Origin: Symbiodinium natans
Taxonomy: Eukaryota; Sar; Dinophyceae; Suessiales; Symbiodiniaceae
NCBI GenBank assembly: GCA_905221605.1
Contig: CAJNDS010002263.1
Location: 419,501-483,500 of the forward strand
DNA length: 64,000 bases
Direction of reading: 5' to 3'
Shown here in pieces: positions 51,701 to 61,208 of this stretch (positions are counted from its first letter, which is position 1; the number at the start of each line of letters is the position of its first letter). The translations under genes were made by a program, and so were the position numbers. The notes below the pieces were generated by a model that was given only the letters and a program-made list of their open reading frames with translations, was not told the origin of the DNA and did not search any database.

Positions 51701-52336
51701 GAGATCACTAAGGGTTCTTTGGTTCAATGGTTAGGGCGGCTATTTGGGCTCCTTGGTTGTGAAGCTCGCACAGCTCGGCTCTCGATTCATTGGCAGGACC
51801 AGCCATCGCGCCGAAGCCAGCCGAGGCGGCTGGGGATCTGTCCACGAGTGCACGGGGGGGGCAGCGGGGAGTGCAACGGCGTGCGCCAGGGACTCTTGTG
51901 GTAAGGGTCCTTCTGGTAAGGCCACAGGCGTGGCACCGATGCCAGGTTTAGCATCACTTGGGGCTTTCGCAATGACAGGGGTATGCCATGCTTGGATGTC
52001 TGGCGCTGCTGTCGAGAGGTCACTGGCGAAGACACCCGAAAAAAGTCGCAGATTTCAAGCCAGACACACCCTCCCAGGCCTCATGTACACCCCAAGTCTG
52101 GGGAGGAGGATGGAAGTCGCTGCCCAGGCAAAGCGCCCACAGGAGCCTCCAGCGGCTTCAGGCAGGTCTCAAGCTTTTTTTTTTTGTGGAGGGCAGGGGG
52201 GGGGGGTGGTTCTGGTGATTTTTTGTTGCTTTTGCCCAGGTCTGGCTCTGTTTTTCCCCCTTTTCTTAGGTCTGGCTGGTCCTGAGGTCCTCTGGTCCTA
52301 CATGTGGATACAGTGAGAGTCAGAGCCGTTTGTTGG
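48729..52336. other. No gene recognised
   Basis: Scattered degenerate heptamers. A hairpin at 49544-49592 (CCTTAATAGGGATTA against TAATCCCTATTTAAGG) shares its left part with the one at 45170. A GT dinucleotide repeat is at 51507-51530. Open frames at 51744-52316 are long but low in protein character. Confidence 0.45.
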
Positions 52337-52363
52337 CTACTTTTGGCTCAGGCTCTTGGGGCT
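52337..52363 (+). other. Possible tandem spliced-leader relics
   Basis: GCTACTTTTGGCTCAGG followed by CTCTTGGGGCTCAG resembles two copies of the 3' end of the dinoflagellate spliced leader (ATTTTGGCTCAAG). It lies 60-90 bases before the ATG of an intronless gene, where relics are expected after reinsertion of a trans-spliced cDNA. Confidence 0.45.
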
Positions 52364-52424
52364 CAGAAATCTGTGCCGATCTTTCTACTGCGACCTCGTT
52401 CTCAGAAGGCTGCTTCTGGTCGTC

Positions 52425-54260
52425 ATGGCTTCTTCAGGACTGGCCTTCGTGCAAGCACATGGGCCGGCTGTCAACGTTGGAGCAGGACGCCATGCTCCGC
52501 TTGCGGCTCAGCGCGCGGAGCTCCCGTCGAGTTCCGCATCTCACTTCTCCGCCTCAGCATCGATGGCAGCGCTTGGCGCCGTGTCCATCTTCGCAGTTGG
52601 CGCTCGGAGGGCTGGATCTCGACGAGTCCAAGCACGCGGCGCGCGCATGCAAACCAAAGCGCTGCGCCAGGAAATGGCGGCGGCGAAGACGGTTGCAAGA
52701 AAGACCCAGTGCCTTCATCCGGACAAGCCCATGATGTTTGCTTGTGCTGACTGCCCGCGTCGCAACAGCAAAGCAGCAACCGAAGCGAATGAGTTGGGCT
52801 CTGAGCCCATGGCTGTGGCAGCCTTCGTTGGCGAGGAGGTTGCCAGCACCGCTTGCGGGTGCGCCAGAAAGACCCAATGCCTCCATCCGGACAAGCCCAT
52901 GATGTTTTCTTGTGCTGACTGCCCGCGTCGCAACAGCAAGGCAGCAACCGAAGCCAACGAGTTGGACTCTGAGCCCATGGCTGTGGCAGCCTTCGTTGGC
53001 GAGGAGGTTGCCAGCACCGCTTGCGGGTGCGCCAGAAAGACCCAATGCCTCCATCCGGACAAGCCCATGATGTTTGCTTGTGCTGATTGCCCGCGTCGTA
53101 ACAGCAAAGCAGCAACCGAAGCGAACGAGTTGGACTCTGAGCCCATGGCTGTGGCAGCCTTCGTTGGCGAGGAGGTTGCCAGCACTGGGCGAGCCAGGAA
53201 GACCCAGTGCCTTCATCCGGACAAGCCCATGATGTTTGCTTGTGCTGACTGTCCGCGTCGCAACAGCAAAGCAGCAACCGAAGCGAACGAGTTGGACTCT
53301 GAGCCCATGGCTGTGGCAGCCTTCGTTGGAGAGGAGGTTGCCAGCACCGCTTGCGGGTGCGCCAGGAAGACCCAGTGCCTCCATCCGGACAAGCCCATGA
53401 TGTTTGCTTGTGCTGATTGTCCGCGTCGCAACAGCAAGGCAGCAACCGAAGCGAACGAGTTGGACTCTGAGCCCATGGCTGTGGCAGCCTTCGTTGGCGA
53501 GGAGGTTGCCAGCACTGGGCGAGCCAGAAAGACCCAGTGCCTTCATCCGGACAAGCCCATGATGTTTTCTTGTGCTGACTGCCCGCGTCGCAACAGCAAG
53601 GCAGCAACCGAAGCCAACGAGTTGGACTCTGAGCCCATGGCTGTGGCAGCCTTCGTTGGCGAGGAGGTTGCCAGCACCGCTTGCGGGTGCGCCAGGAAGA
53701 CCCAGTGCCTTCATCCGGACAAGCCCATGATGTTTGCTTGTGCTGATTGTCCGCGTCGCAACAGCAAGGCAGCAACCGAAGCGAACGAGTTGGACTCTGA
53801 GCCCATGGCTGTGGCAGCCTTCGTTGGCGAGGAGGTTGCCAGCACTGGGCGAGCCAGAAAGACCCAGTGCCTTCATCAGGACAAACCCATGATGTTTTCT
53901 TGTGCTGACTGCCCGCGTCGCAACAGCAAGGCAGCAACCGAAGCCAACGAGTTGGACTCTGAGCCCATGGCTGTGGCAGCCTTCGTTGGCGAGGAGGTTG
54001 CCAGCACCGCTTGCGGGTGCGCCAGAAAGACCCAATGCCTCCATCCGGACAAGCCCATGATGTTTGCTTGTGCTGACTGTCCGCGTCGCAACAGCAAAGC
54101 AGCAACCGAAGCGAACGAGTTGGACTCTGAGCCCATGGCTGTGGCAGCCTTCGTTGGCGAGGAGGTTGCCAGCACTGGGCGAGCCAGGAAGACCCAGTGC
54201 CTTCATCCGGACAAGCCCATGATGTTTGCTTGTGCTGACTGTCCACGCCGCACCAGCTGA
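52425..54260 (+). CDS. Tandem-repeat cysteine-containing protein (about 611 aa)
   Basis: ATG at 52425 opens an N-terminal region rich in Ala/Ser (MASSGLAFVQAHGP, SSSASHFSASAS) with a hydrophobic segment MAALGAVSIFAVGARRAG. Nine full repeats and one partial follow. Each repeat reads ARKTQCLHPDKPMMFACADC, PRRNSKAATEANELDSEP, MAVAAFVGEEVAST, then either ACGC (56 residues) or GR (54). From the second repeat on, the two endings alternate, so the real period is a 110-residue dimer. Copies are almost identical at DNA level, including silent sites. The conserved C-x-x-C and extra Cys suggest metal binding or disulfides. The N terminus could be a plastid-targeting leader of a polyprotein, but that is a guess. 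No introns. The frame remains open upstream to 52317, so the start is not certain. Confidence 0.72.
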   Translation: MASSGLAFVQAHGPAVNVGAGRHAPLAAQRAELPSSSASHFSASASMAALGAVSIFAVGARRAGSRRVQARGARMQTKALRQEMAAAKTVARKTQCLHPDKPMMFACADCPRRNSKAATEANELGSEPMAVAAFVGEEVASTACGCARKTQCLHPDKPMMFSCADCPRRNSKAATEANELDSEPMAVAAFVGEEVASTACGCARKTQCLHPDKPMMFACADCPRRNSKAATEANELDSEPMAVAAFVGEEVASTGRARKTQCLHPDKPMMFACADCPRRNSKAATEANELDSEPMAVAAFVGEEVASTACGCARKTQCLHPDKPMMFACADCPRRNSKAATEANELDSEPMAVAAFVGEEVASTGRARKTQCLHPDKPMMFSCADCPRRNSKAATEANELDSEPMAVAAFVGEEVASTACGCARKTQCLHPDKPMMFACADCPRRNSKAATEANELDSEPMAVAAFVGEEVASTGRARKTQCLHQDKPMMFSCADCPRRNSKAATEANELDSEPMAVAAFVGEEVASTACGCARKTQCLHPDKPMMFACADCPRRNSKAATEANELDSEPMAVAAFVGEEVASTGRARKTQCLHPDKPMMFACADCPRRTS

Positions 54261-55176
54261 GAACGAAACATACTCGCAAGAAGGGAAGGATTTCAATGCC
54301 TGCAACGCGGTTGCAGATTTTGCCAGCGGCCTGCAATGTGGAGCGGCCTGCCGCCTGCGGAGCCTCATAGTTTCCATATTTTTGATTCTCTTGCCGTGTT
54401 TCAAGCCTTGTGGTCGATTGCAACAACCGCACCCCCATCATTGCTAGAATCACAGCTTGACGGTAAACCCTAAACTCTAAACCTGACCCTAACCCCTAAA
54501 CCGTTCATTGCCCGACCCAGCAGTTGTCACAATCGCAACGCTTTCCTTGACATCAACGATGTCGCGACAGTTCTCGCCGTGACCTAGCACGGCCCGTTTT
54601 CGGCAACCCACAATGTTCCTGGTCAACAAGTACCTTGTGCAATGTTTTTTGTTGCGGGGATTCTTGCCCATCATTGACCAGGAATCTGTCCAAGTTGACA
54701 TCGGCACAGGCCGACGCCGCCGTCGGACCTACAGCATAATTAACAAACCAGCATCAGTTCAATTTTCAGCCCGATGTTTCCTCGTCTCCGAAGTCAGGCG
54801 GTATTGTGCTACAGCTTGCTGTTGAATCTGTAGAGACCACGTGCTTTGTTGACAATTTGGCATCCGCCGGATGACTAGAAACCAAGTGAAGAACCCTGTA
54901 CAGGCTTGCACAGCTTGTGGGTGCTGCCAAGAGCCTTTCGATGAGCAAGCATATAAACCAACCACGAATTGCATGATGGAAAAAGCAACCCATCCGTGCT
55001 GAGCGTTTCGGGTCTGAAGCCAGCGGCCCTTCACGGCAGAGCTGCGCCGGCGAAGCGCGGTGTGAGTCTGAGACGTTGTTGTCCCTGCAGAGTGGTTCGT
55101 CCTCCTAGGAGGGTAGCAAGAAGTACCCTAAACCCTAAACCCCCTTTGTCCAGTAGTCTGCTGGGCGGGTGGCAAG
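54261..55176. other. No gene recognised
   Basis: Probable 3' flank of the repeat gene, with a few CCCTAAA words at 54467-54502 and 55127-55142. Confidence 0.5.
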
Positions 55177-55269
55177 AAAGACTGGATGCCCCTGGCAGGT
55201 GGCACCGCGGACGAAAGCCACGTAATGCGCCTCCGCGACTACGAGCGGGATCTTCAGGCGACCCAGGTC
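55177..55269 (+). CDS. Putative internal exon (about 93 nt)
   Basis: Reads KDWMPLAGGTADESHVMRLR, then DYERDLQATQV, between GGCAAG/ (or an earlier CCAG or AGTAG) and GGTC/GTTTGGGTTTAG. CCCTAAACCCTAAACCCC lies upstream. Strongly protein-like, with phase 0 ends. Family unknown. Confidence 0.45.
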
Positions 55270-56399
55270 GTTTGGGTTTAGAGTGTTGGGATCGGGATGG
55301 ACCTGGAGCCAGGATATGGGTGAGGTTGACACCGCATCCTTTCTTAAGGTGGCATGATGTTTAGGATGCATCAGACGCCTAGCAGGATGGACGCGAGAAA
55401 TCTGATGCGTGGACTGAAGCCTGAACCTGGTGGGTAGGCTCCGTTTTTTGTTTTTTGGCAGGGCCTTCCTGTACCCCGAAGCCGCCTTCAGCCTTCAACC
55501 CCAGAAAACCCTAAAGCCACCCTGGGCTGGGGTTTAGGGGTTGGGGGTTTAGGCTTTGTAGGGCTCCTATATACTTCAGTGGCCCCTTTGTAGCCGCCAA
55601 GGTCCCTTGTAATCCTTTAGTCTCGTGAGGGCCACTCCCCGAAAACCTTCTTTTGAAGTCCCCCCTTGCTTTCAAGAGATCTTCGAGGCACGCCTGGCAA
55701 AGTCCGAAGGCGAACGCCTGGTTGCGCAGGCAGGGAACCCCTAAACCCTACACCGTGCACCCCTTCATGTGGGTAGTTCTCTAAATTAGACAAGAGGGTC
55801 CCTTTTTGCAATCCTACAAAAAGTACGGCAGCCTTGTAATAAGGACCCCAAAAAGAGGCCATGTAGAGAGCAACCCATAGAATTCTGGACTTATGGGGTT
55901 TTGATGGTTTTTTTCGGAGGGCATGTAGTTCTTGCAGAGCTGATCTATAGGGCCAATAGAGGGTTTGTCGAGGTTTTCAAAGCGTCTACGTGGGCGATAG
56001 CGTTCACAGGGTTTGCAGGGTTTTGGGTCTCAGGGGCCGATCCGGTAGGACCAACAGACCAAGCCAAAAGTTTTCACAAGGTTTACGGCTTCTAAATTGA
56101 GGGTTCATAGGGGTATGTACAGGTCTTCGGGCTTCACGCCCATAGTCAGGGACATGCACGGATCTGAGACATCATGCTTGCCACTGCCTGAAGCCATCAA
56201 GCCGGCTACAAAAGGTTTAAGGGGTTTGCGGGTCCAAAACCTATTGCCGTGGCTAGTCGGGTGCCAAATAAAACCCAGTCGGTGGCTCAAGCCATATGAG
56301 ACCCTTAAACCCTAATTTTAAACCCTTGAACCCCAAACCCTAATCTTAAACCCTTAAGCCCCAAGCCCTCAACAACCCCAATTCTGAAACCCCCCGAAG
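55270..56399. other. Intron-like; no firm gene
   Basis: A short protein-like frame IFEARLAKSEGERLVAQAGN at about 55676-55738 follows CTTTCAAG but ends in CCCTAAACCC with no clear donor. Otherwise only heptamer-like words. Confidence 0.4.
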
Positions 56400-56464
56400 A
56401 AAGGCCCGGCTCGATGATCGCAGCTCGGAGCTGTCGTCCATGCGCCGTGCTGTGGAGGCTGTGG
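56400..56464 (+). CDS. Putative internal exon (65 or 61 nt)
   Basis: Between CCCCCGAAG/ and GTGG/GTTTGG (or GGCT/GTGGG). Reads KARLDDRSSELSSMRRAVEA, a likely amphipathic helix. Upstream are many CCCTAA-type words (56306-56370), downstream GTAGGGTTTAGGG. Confidence 0.4.
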
Positions 56465-57691
56465 GTTTGGAGGGTTAGGGTTCGTGGGTTGTAGGGTTTA
56501 GGGTTTAAGGTTTATGGTTTTTGGTTGGTGGTTTCGAGGTTTTCTTACGGGGTTCTGGGGTGGGGGATGGGGGGGGGAGAGGGTTAAGGAATTTAGGGGT
56601 GTCGACATGCAAAGGGTCTTCACCATACTTTCTGTTTGTAGGATGCATGAGACTCTTGCATGGGCTTGACGACGCCAGCGACGTGAGCGCACTGTGAACT
56701 AGTGTTGGCTCTCTATACGTAGTAGCTGAATGAGTAGACTTTACACATCTTGGGATACTGGAATTCCCTATAGAAGCGAAAGTGTACCCTTTTTTGGAGC
56801 TTATGAACTCAGCAACTAAGTGTGTGTGGCCCTTAGCTGTTTCAGGGCATTCTCGTGGCTGTATATCCCAGCGGGGCCGCGGTGCTCCTCCACGCTGATA
56901 CTACGTACTGGATACTCAGGTGTGTCTGGTGGTGAGTGGTCTCAGTTTCTGTGGACCGACTGACTCTGCGAGCATGTAAACCCCAAACCCTAATCTCCCT
57001 TCTCTCTGCGTGGCAGCCACAAAACCTCCCTTCTCAGCTCCCGAAATGGCAAGGAGGGCGACCAGCTGAGGCGACAGAACTCCGAGTCGACGCCTCGTGG
57101 GAAGCCTTCTGAAGGGTTTTGGGTTCAGCCGGTTCTGAATCTCATGTTCTTTCTCTCTAGTTAAGCAGCTATTTCAAGCGACCGGAAAAGAAAATTCCCG
57201 CGCAACTAATCCCAGAACGGTGAGACAAGGTAAAGTCCGCTCAATCCTTAGCCTTTTAAACCTTGGGCTCCATACCCTATAGGGCCCTAAACCTGAGCGC
57301 CGATAGGCCTCTTTCCCCACCCTCGAACGATAAGCCTATGCCCAAGAACCTCTTCTTGCATAAAGTGCACAAGTCAAGAGGCGTGCGCGTGCCTACTCGT
57401 ATGCCCACCAGCATGTGGGGTTTTGGGAAGTTAGTTTGTTTGGGGCTTGGCTGAGGGAGTTCAGGATTTGAGGGCCTGAGGGTTGGAGGATTTGACGGTT
57501 CGCTACAGGGATTTGGGGTTTGGGCGGGAGGATAACCTTCATCTAGACAGCAACCCGAGGAGTGAGCCCTGTCTACAAGCAACCCTACAAACTCCTCAAC
57601 CCTGTAAGCCCCTTAAAGCTCCCCCTGAAGCTCTGAGCCCTAAGCCCTACACCCTTGAACTGAAAGCCCCAAAAACCGTAAACCCCCCAAG
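56465..57691. other. Intron-like; no gene recognised
   Basis: Begins with TTTAGGG-type and ends with CCCTAAG/CCGTAAACCCC-type sequence, as expected for an intron with inverted termini. No coding supported inside. Confidence 0.4.
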
Positions 57692-57775
57692 GCTGAAGGT
57701 CGAGTTGGCTATCGCCAAGCAGATGCCAGGGGCTTTAGGATCTCAGGGTCTGTCCGAGCCGGGCTTAGGGAAGTC
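57692..57775 (+). CDS. Putative internal exon (84 nt)
   Basis: Acceptor CCCCCCAAG/ and donor GAAGTC/GTAGGGATG. The phase 2 frame reads LKVELAIAKQMPGALGSQGL, then SEPGLGK. Heptamer-type repeats lie on both sides in the opposed orientation (C-rich 5', TTTAGGG 3'). Family unknown. Confidence 0.45.
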
Positions 57776-57856
57776 GTAGGGATGTTTAGGGTTTAGGGCT
57801 TAGGGTTTGGGATGTCTCGGGATGTTTCGGGTTTTATGAGGGTGTCCGGCCCCCAG

Positions 57857-57976
57857 GCACATCGGCGGGAAAAAGAGGGCTTCGTTCTCGAGTCGGAGTT
57901 TCCGGTGCTTTTGCAGAGGATGGCCCAGAGTGCTCCCAAGCTTTGGTTTCCAGTCAACGATTTTTCACAGCTCCTT
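57857..57976 (+). CDS. Putative internal exon (120 nt)
   Basis: Between GGCCCCCAG/ and CTCCTT/GTAGGTTC. Reads EKEGFVLESEFPVLLQRMAQ, then SAPKLWFPVNDFSQLL. All three frames are open over 120 nt; this one is the most protein-like. There is no heptamer array directly on its 5' side. Confidence 0.35.
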
Positions 57977-59157
57977 GTAGGTTCATGTCCTTCCTGAGGC
58001 TTCTACAATCTACAATCACATTACATCCTGAACCTCTTTTGAATCCAGCAGCCGTTCCGCCCATGGGGCTGACTTCCTAGATTTTCCGCCCAAGGCGTTT
58101 GTTTAGATGTTGTTTGGGACAGCCGAGATGCTCAAGACCAATGGCACACCGAGCACACTTTACCTTTCTGGGATTTAGATGTTGGGCAGTTGGGTCCAAC
58201 AGCACCAGCTTGTGGAACCGAGATGGCGACAGGATGTTAGAACAACCCAACACAACCTGCGGACTTTCCCAGGAGAGCCCTACAATGATGTATTTGCTGG
58301 ACAACGAGCTCAAGCCCCACAAAGCCCTGCATTTTGGACTTAGGGTTTCGGGGCAAAAAAAGCCCCAACTGTTAGCCCAAGAAAGACAACTTCGCACACC
58401 CTTCCCATCTGCGTGGCTGCGGCCATGGCTGCATTGCCAAAGCCGAAGACCGTCATTGTGGGGGGAGGCCGGCAGCGACGTGTGGGAAACTCCCGTTTGA
58501 GTTTGCAGGGGGTCTTGTTAAGCCAGATCTGATCTGTCCACGCCCCCCATGTTCAATCTTTGACATCTTGCATGGCGAGGAATTGGTGGCTGCGCAGCCG
58601 CCATTGCGTCACTTGACCTCTGCGTTCCTAGAGCCCCAGAGGTGCATACATGGGCTTTCTGATGGCTTGGGGAGGTACGGTGTTCCCCAGTTGGGTGGGC
58701 CCAGGGGTTTAAGATTGAAGCTCAAGTGTGGCGGGCAGACTGCTGCAGCAGATGAGGCTTCATCACGCGGGCGCGGATGTGACGGTTTACGAGGCGCACA
58801 AACGCTCAAGCCCAGCTATCTGCAAGTAAACGAAGCGAGCCCCAAGTGTATTTGACCTTTGTGGTCGCTGCTTGGGTTTATGATGCGGACGAACTAGGTC
58901 AAGCTAACGAACCGAACCTGTGGTAGTCCCAAAGTGGGGGTCCTCTCAGAATACCCCCAAGATGCTATAATCCTTCTTATAGGAACTCCCTCAGCCTTAG
59001 CATCCAAGGCCTTCACTTCCCAAAACCCCAAGGCCTAGAACCCCTTCAACCACCCGAAACCCTAAATCCCAAAACTTGAACCCCAAAGCCTAAGCCCCAA
59101 GCCCGAAAACCTAAACCCTGAACCCTGAACCCTGAACCCCTACACTCCTAAAACCAG
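57977..59157. other. Intron-like; no gene recognised
   Basis: Ends in a long degenerate run of CCCTAAA, CCCTGAA and CCCCAAA words (about 59055-59152). Confidence 0.45.
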
Positions 59158-59244
59158 CCTTGCGCTGCACAAAAGTGTCGAGGCCGCCAGCGCCTTGAAG
59201 GAGATCGGGGCCGGCATCAACGTGCAGGCCGTGGCCGTAGGCAG
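59158..59244 (+). CDS. Putative exon of a FAD-dependent monooxygenase-like protein (87 nt)
   Basis: After AAAACCAG/ the frame reads LALHKSVEAASALKEIGAGI, then NVQAVAVG, ending at GGCAG/GTGGGT (or 59236 at GCC/GTAGGC). Flavin monooxygenases of the salicylate-hydroxylase kind carry a motif E..xxLxxxGAGIxLxxNA shortly after the FAD-binding Rossmann turn, and this exon fits that spot. C-rich heptamer words lie 5' and TTTAGGG repeats 3' (59266-59283). Confidence 0.4.
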
Positions 59245-59284
59245 GTGGGTGGGGCATTCAGGGGGGTTTAGGGTTTAGGGTTTG

Positions 59285-59298
59285 GCTTTGGCTCAAGC
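59285..59298 (+). other. Possible spliced-leader relic
   Basis: GCTTTGGCTCAAGCC contains TTTGGCTCAAG, identical to the last 11 bases of the known dinoflagellate spliced leader. It is followed at once by CATG, the ATG of the broken frame at 59299. Confidence 0.45.
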
Positions 59299-59928
59299 CA
59301 TGTTTTTTTTGCTACGAGGCCTCCAAGTTGGCATCGTGCATGGCTTACTCAATCAGGCTTTCTGGCAAGAACAAGGACTGCGAGGAGGTGACCGATCTTC
59401 TGAAATTTGCCCTAGGTGCATTGGTGTGTTCTCAGCTCGTGGCTTCATGCAGGCGACGACTTATCAGCTTGTATGATTGTATGATACTTTGTGGACACAC
59501 ACCGAACCGCTGTTCATGCTGGCGTCGCTGAACGTGCCGAGCCAGACACCCCAGGATCTTCGAAGAACGTTTCCACCCAAACCACGGCAAACATGTGCAC
59601 AGAGGCCGAGTGCAAAGTGATTAGAACCCGCTTGGTACAAAAGGCAACCGAACAAGCGCAGAAGGAACTTGCCTTGGCTCAGGATCTTCTTTCACACCAG
59701 GATGTACTGCTGACGCCTTTACAGCCCGAAACAGATGCGTTGACTGGCAAACTTGCAAGTGCGCTGACAAACCTGGTGCGGGAGCCTGGTGGCGAGGAGT
59801 GCTCGGATCATGTTGGTGGAGTCACTGACACCGGTTCCATGGCGTCGCTTGACCATCCACCCTGTGTGTCCAGAGGGATGCTAAGTTCATCAGGCTCATC
59901 ATCCAGCTCAGTTTTAGAGGCCAAATGA
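59299..59928 (+). pseudogene. Retroposed, frame-broken unknown gene
   Basis: An ATG next to the spliced-leader relic is followed by a run of eight T. Past the T run the protein-like frame is EASKLASCMAYSIRLSGKNK, then DCEEVTDLLKFALGALVCSQ, reached only if one T is lost. Near 59510 the good frame shifts again and continues SSKNVSTQTTANMCTEAECK, RLVQKATEQAQKELALAQDL and so on to a stop at 59926. The second part looks like a coiled coil followed by a Ser-rich tail. There are no introns over 630 bases. Two frame breaks mean a pseudogene, or sequencing errors in a living gene. Confidence 0.45.
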
Positions 59929-60596
59929 GACGGCGACCTCTTAAGGAGCAGCCTCGCACAGCCAGAGCTCCAGCTTCTGAAGCACTAAGCCAGGAGGGAG
60001 CCTAATTTTGACATTGTGCCGAGTGAATGACTGCTCGGTGGTGCATGGAGTCTGGCTAGCCTTCAGTCCAGTGGCAAAAGGGTTTGGGGTTAGAGGGGAG
60101 GAAGGGTTTGGGGTTGGAGGGCCAGTAAGGTTTGGACTAGAAGCGTCAAATGGGTCTCTGGATGTACGGCTTCTGGGGTTTGCACGTACTTGTAGGTTTT
60201 GCACTAGGCTTGATGAGCTTGCGGGCGCAATGCATCTTGACCGGGTTTAGGGGCTTAGGGCTTAGCTAGATCCTGGAAAAACGCTAGTTGTATTTGTTTA
60301 CTCTGGGTGCCTCGGCCACCCATGTGGCTTCCAATGACACCAGCAAGCCAGCACAAGCCCGACTCTGAGTTTCGAGGGGGGGATTGGTGTTTGGCATGGG
60401 CTTGGGCTTCAGGCTTGTAGCTGACTCAGCACACCCACCATTTGTCTTTGCACACCTCCCTTGAACCTTAGCCTCATACCCTTTCAACCCCACCCCCTAC
60501 AACAAGTTCTGAGCTGCTTAAGACACTAAAGCCCGATAAGCCCAAAGCTTTGCAAATGAAGACATCCATCCTGGCCCAACCTGGCCAATCGCTGAG
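59929..60596. other. No gene recognised
   Basis: Unassigned, with few heptamer words. Confidence 0.45.
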
Positions 60597-60675
60597 CTCT
60601 CCAAGCTTTTTGAAGGGGCGCTGATCGACCTCGGCATCCCCTTGGAGAAATTCCATGCCCCGGAGCAAGGACTGG
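60597..60675 (+). CDS. Putative internal exon (about 79 nt)
   Basis: Reads LSKLFEGALIDLGIPLEKFH, then APEQGL, from CGCTGAG/ to ACTGG/GTTTTCGGG; TTTAGG words follow. The 5' border may lie further upstream (the frame is open to about 60553). Family unknown. Confidence 0.35.
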
Positions 60676-61208
60676 GTTTTCGGGTTTAGGAGTTTAGGGT
60701 TTAAGGTTTAGGGGTGTGTTAGCATGAGGGGTCCTGGTTCAACGGGTGTAGGGGCTTGTAAGGGCTGAGTTTTCCTTATCTGACCTTGGGCTTACGGTTT
60801 CGGGCCCTTACATCCTACGTTCGGGTAGAACGAAACTCCTAAAGCTTTCCCTACATGCATCTTGCGCGCCGTCGTTTGGGTTTGCGGGGTTTAGTCTGTT
60901 GAGTCCTCAGAGTCAGGGGGAGGTTTTCATTCCTGCTTGTGCTGCTTCTTCCGATGTAAATAGCCCTTTGGAGGCAGGTAGGGGTTTAGATTGACGTGGC
61001 GATTGGCAGGTTCAGGCTCCTGGACGTCAGATTTCTCGGTTTGGGCGTGCTTTGTCGGGATGGTGTGTGTGGTCCTGGATTTTGTCAAAGCTCTGAACAC
61101 AAGTCTTTGGCCCGCCGAAACTCTGGACGTTAGGTGAACGTCGTTGCGTCCTGGTTACTCTAAGGGATCCCATTTTTTGAGGTATTTTTTGGTTTTTTTT
61201 CGGATTAA
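60676..61208. other. No gene recognised
   Basis: TTTAGG words near 60684-60712, then unassigned DNA. Confidence 0.45.

Noticed and set aside
51710-51800. tRNA-like stretch GGTTCAATGGTTAGGGCGGC
   Set aside because: Resembles a D-arm only; no acceptor stem or T arm can be formed.
51744-52316. Open frame of 190 codons before the repeat gene
   Set aside because: It runs through poly-T and poly-G tracts and gives low-complexity protein; probably untranslated.
52680-54250. CRISPR-like periodic repeats
   Set aside because: The repeats are coding, 162/168 bp, with no unique spacers, in eukaryotic DNA.
52471-54453. Two antisense open frames of 616 and 660 codons across the repeat gene
   Set aside because: Repeat lengths divisible by three keep all frames in step, so one open antisense frame is copied ten times. 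The plus frame has the better composition and a sensible start.
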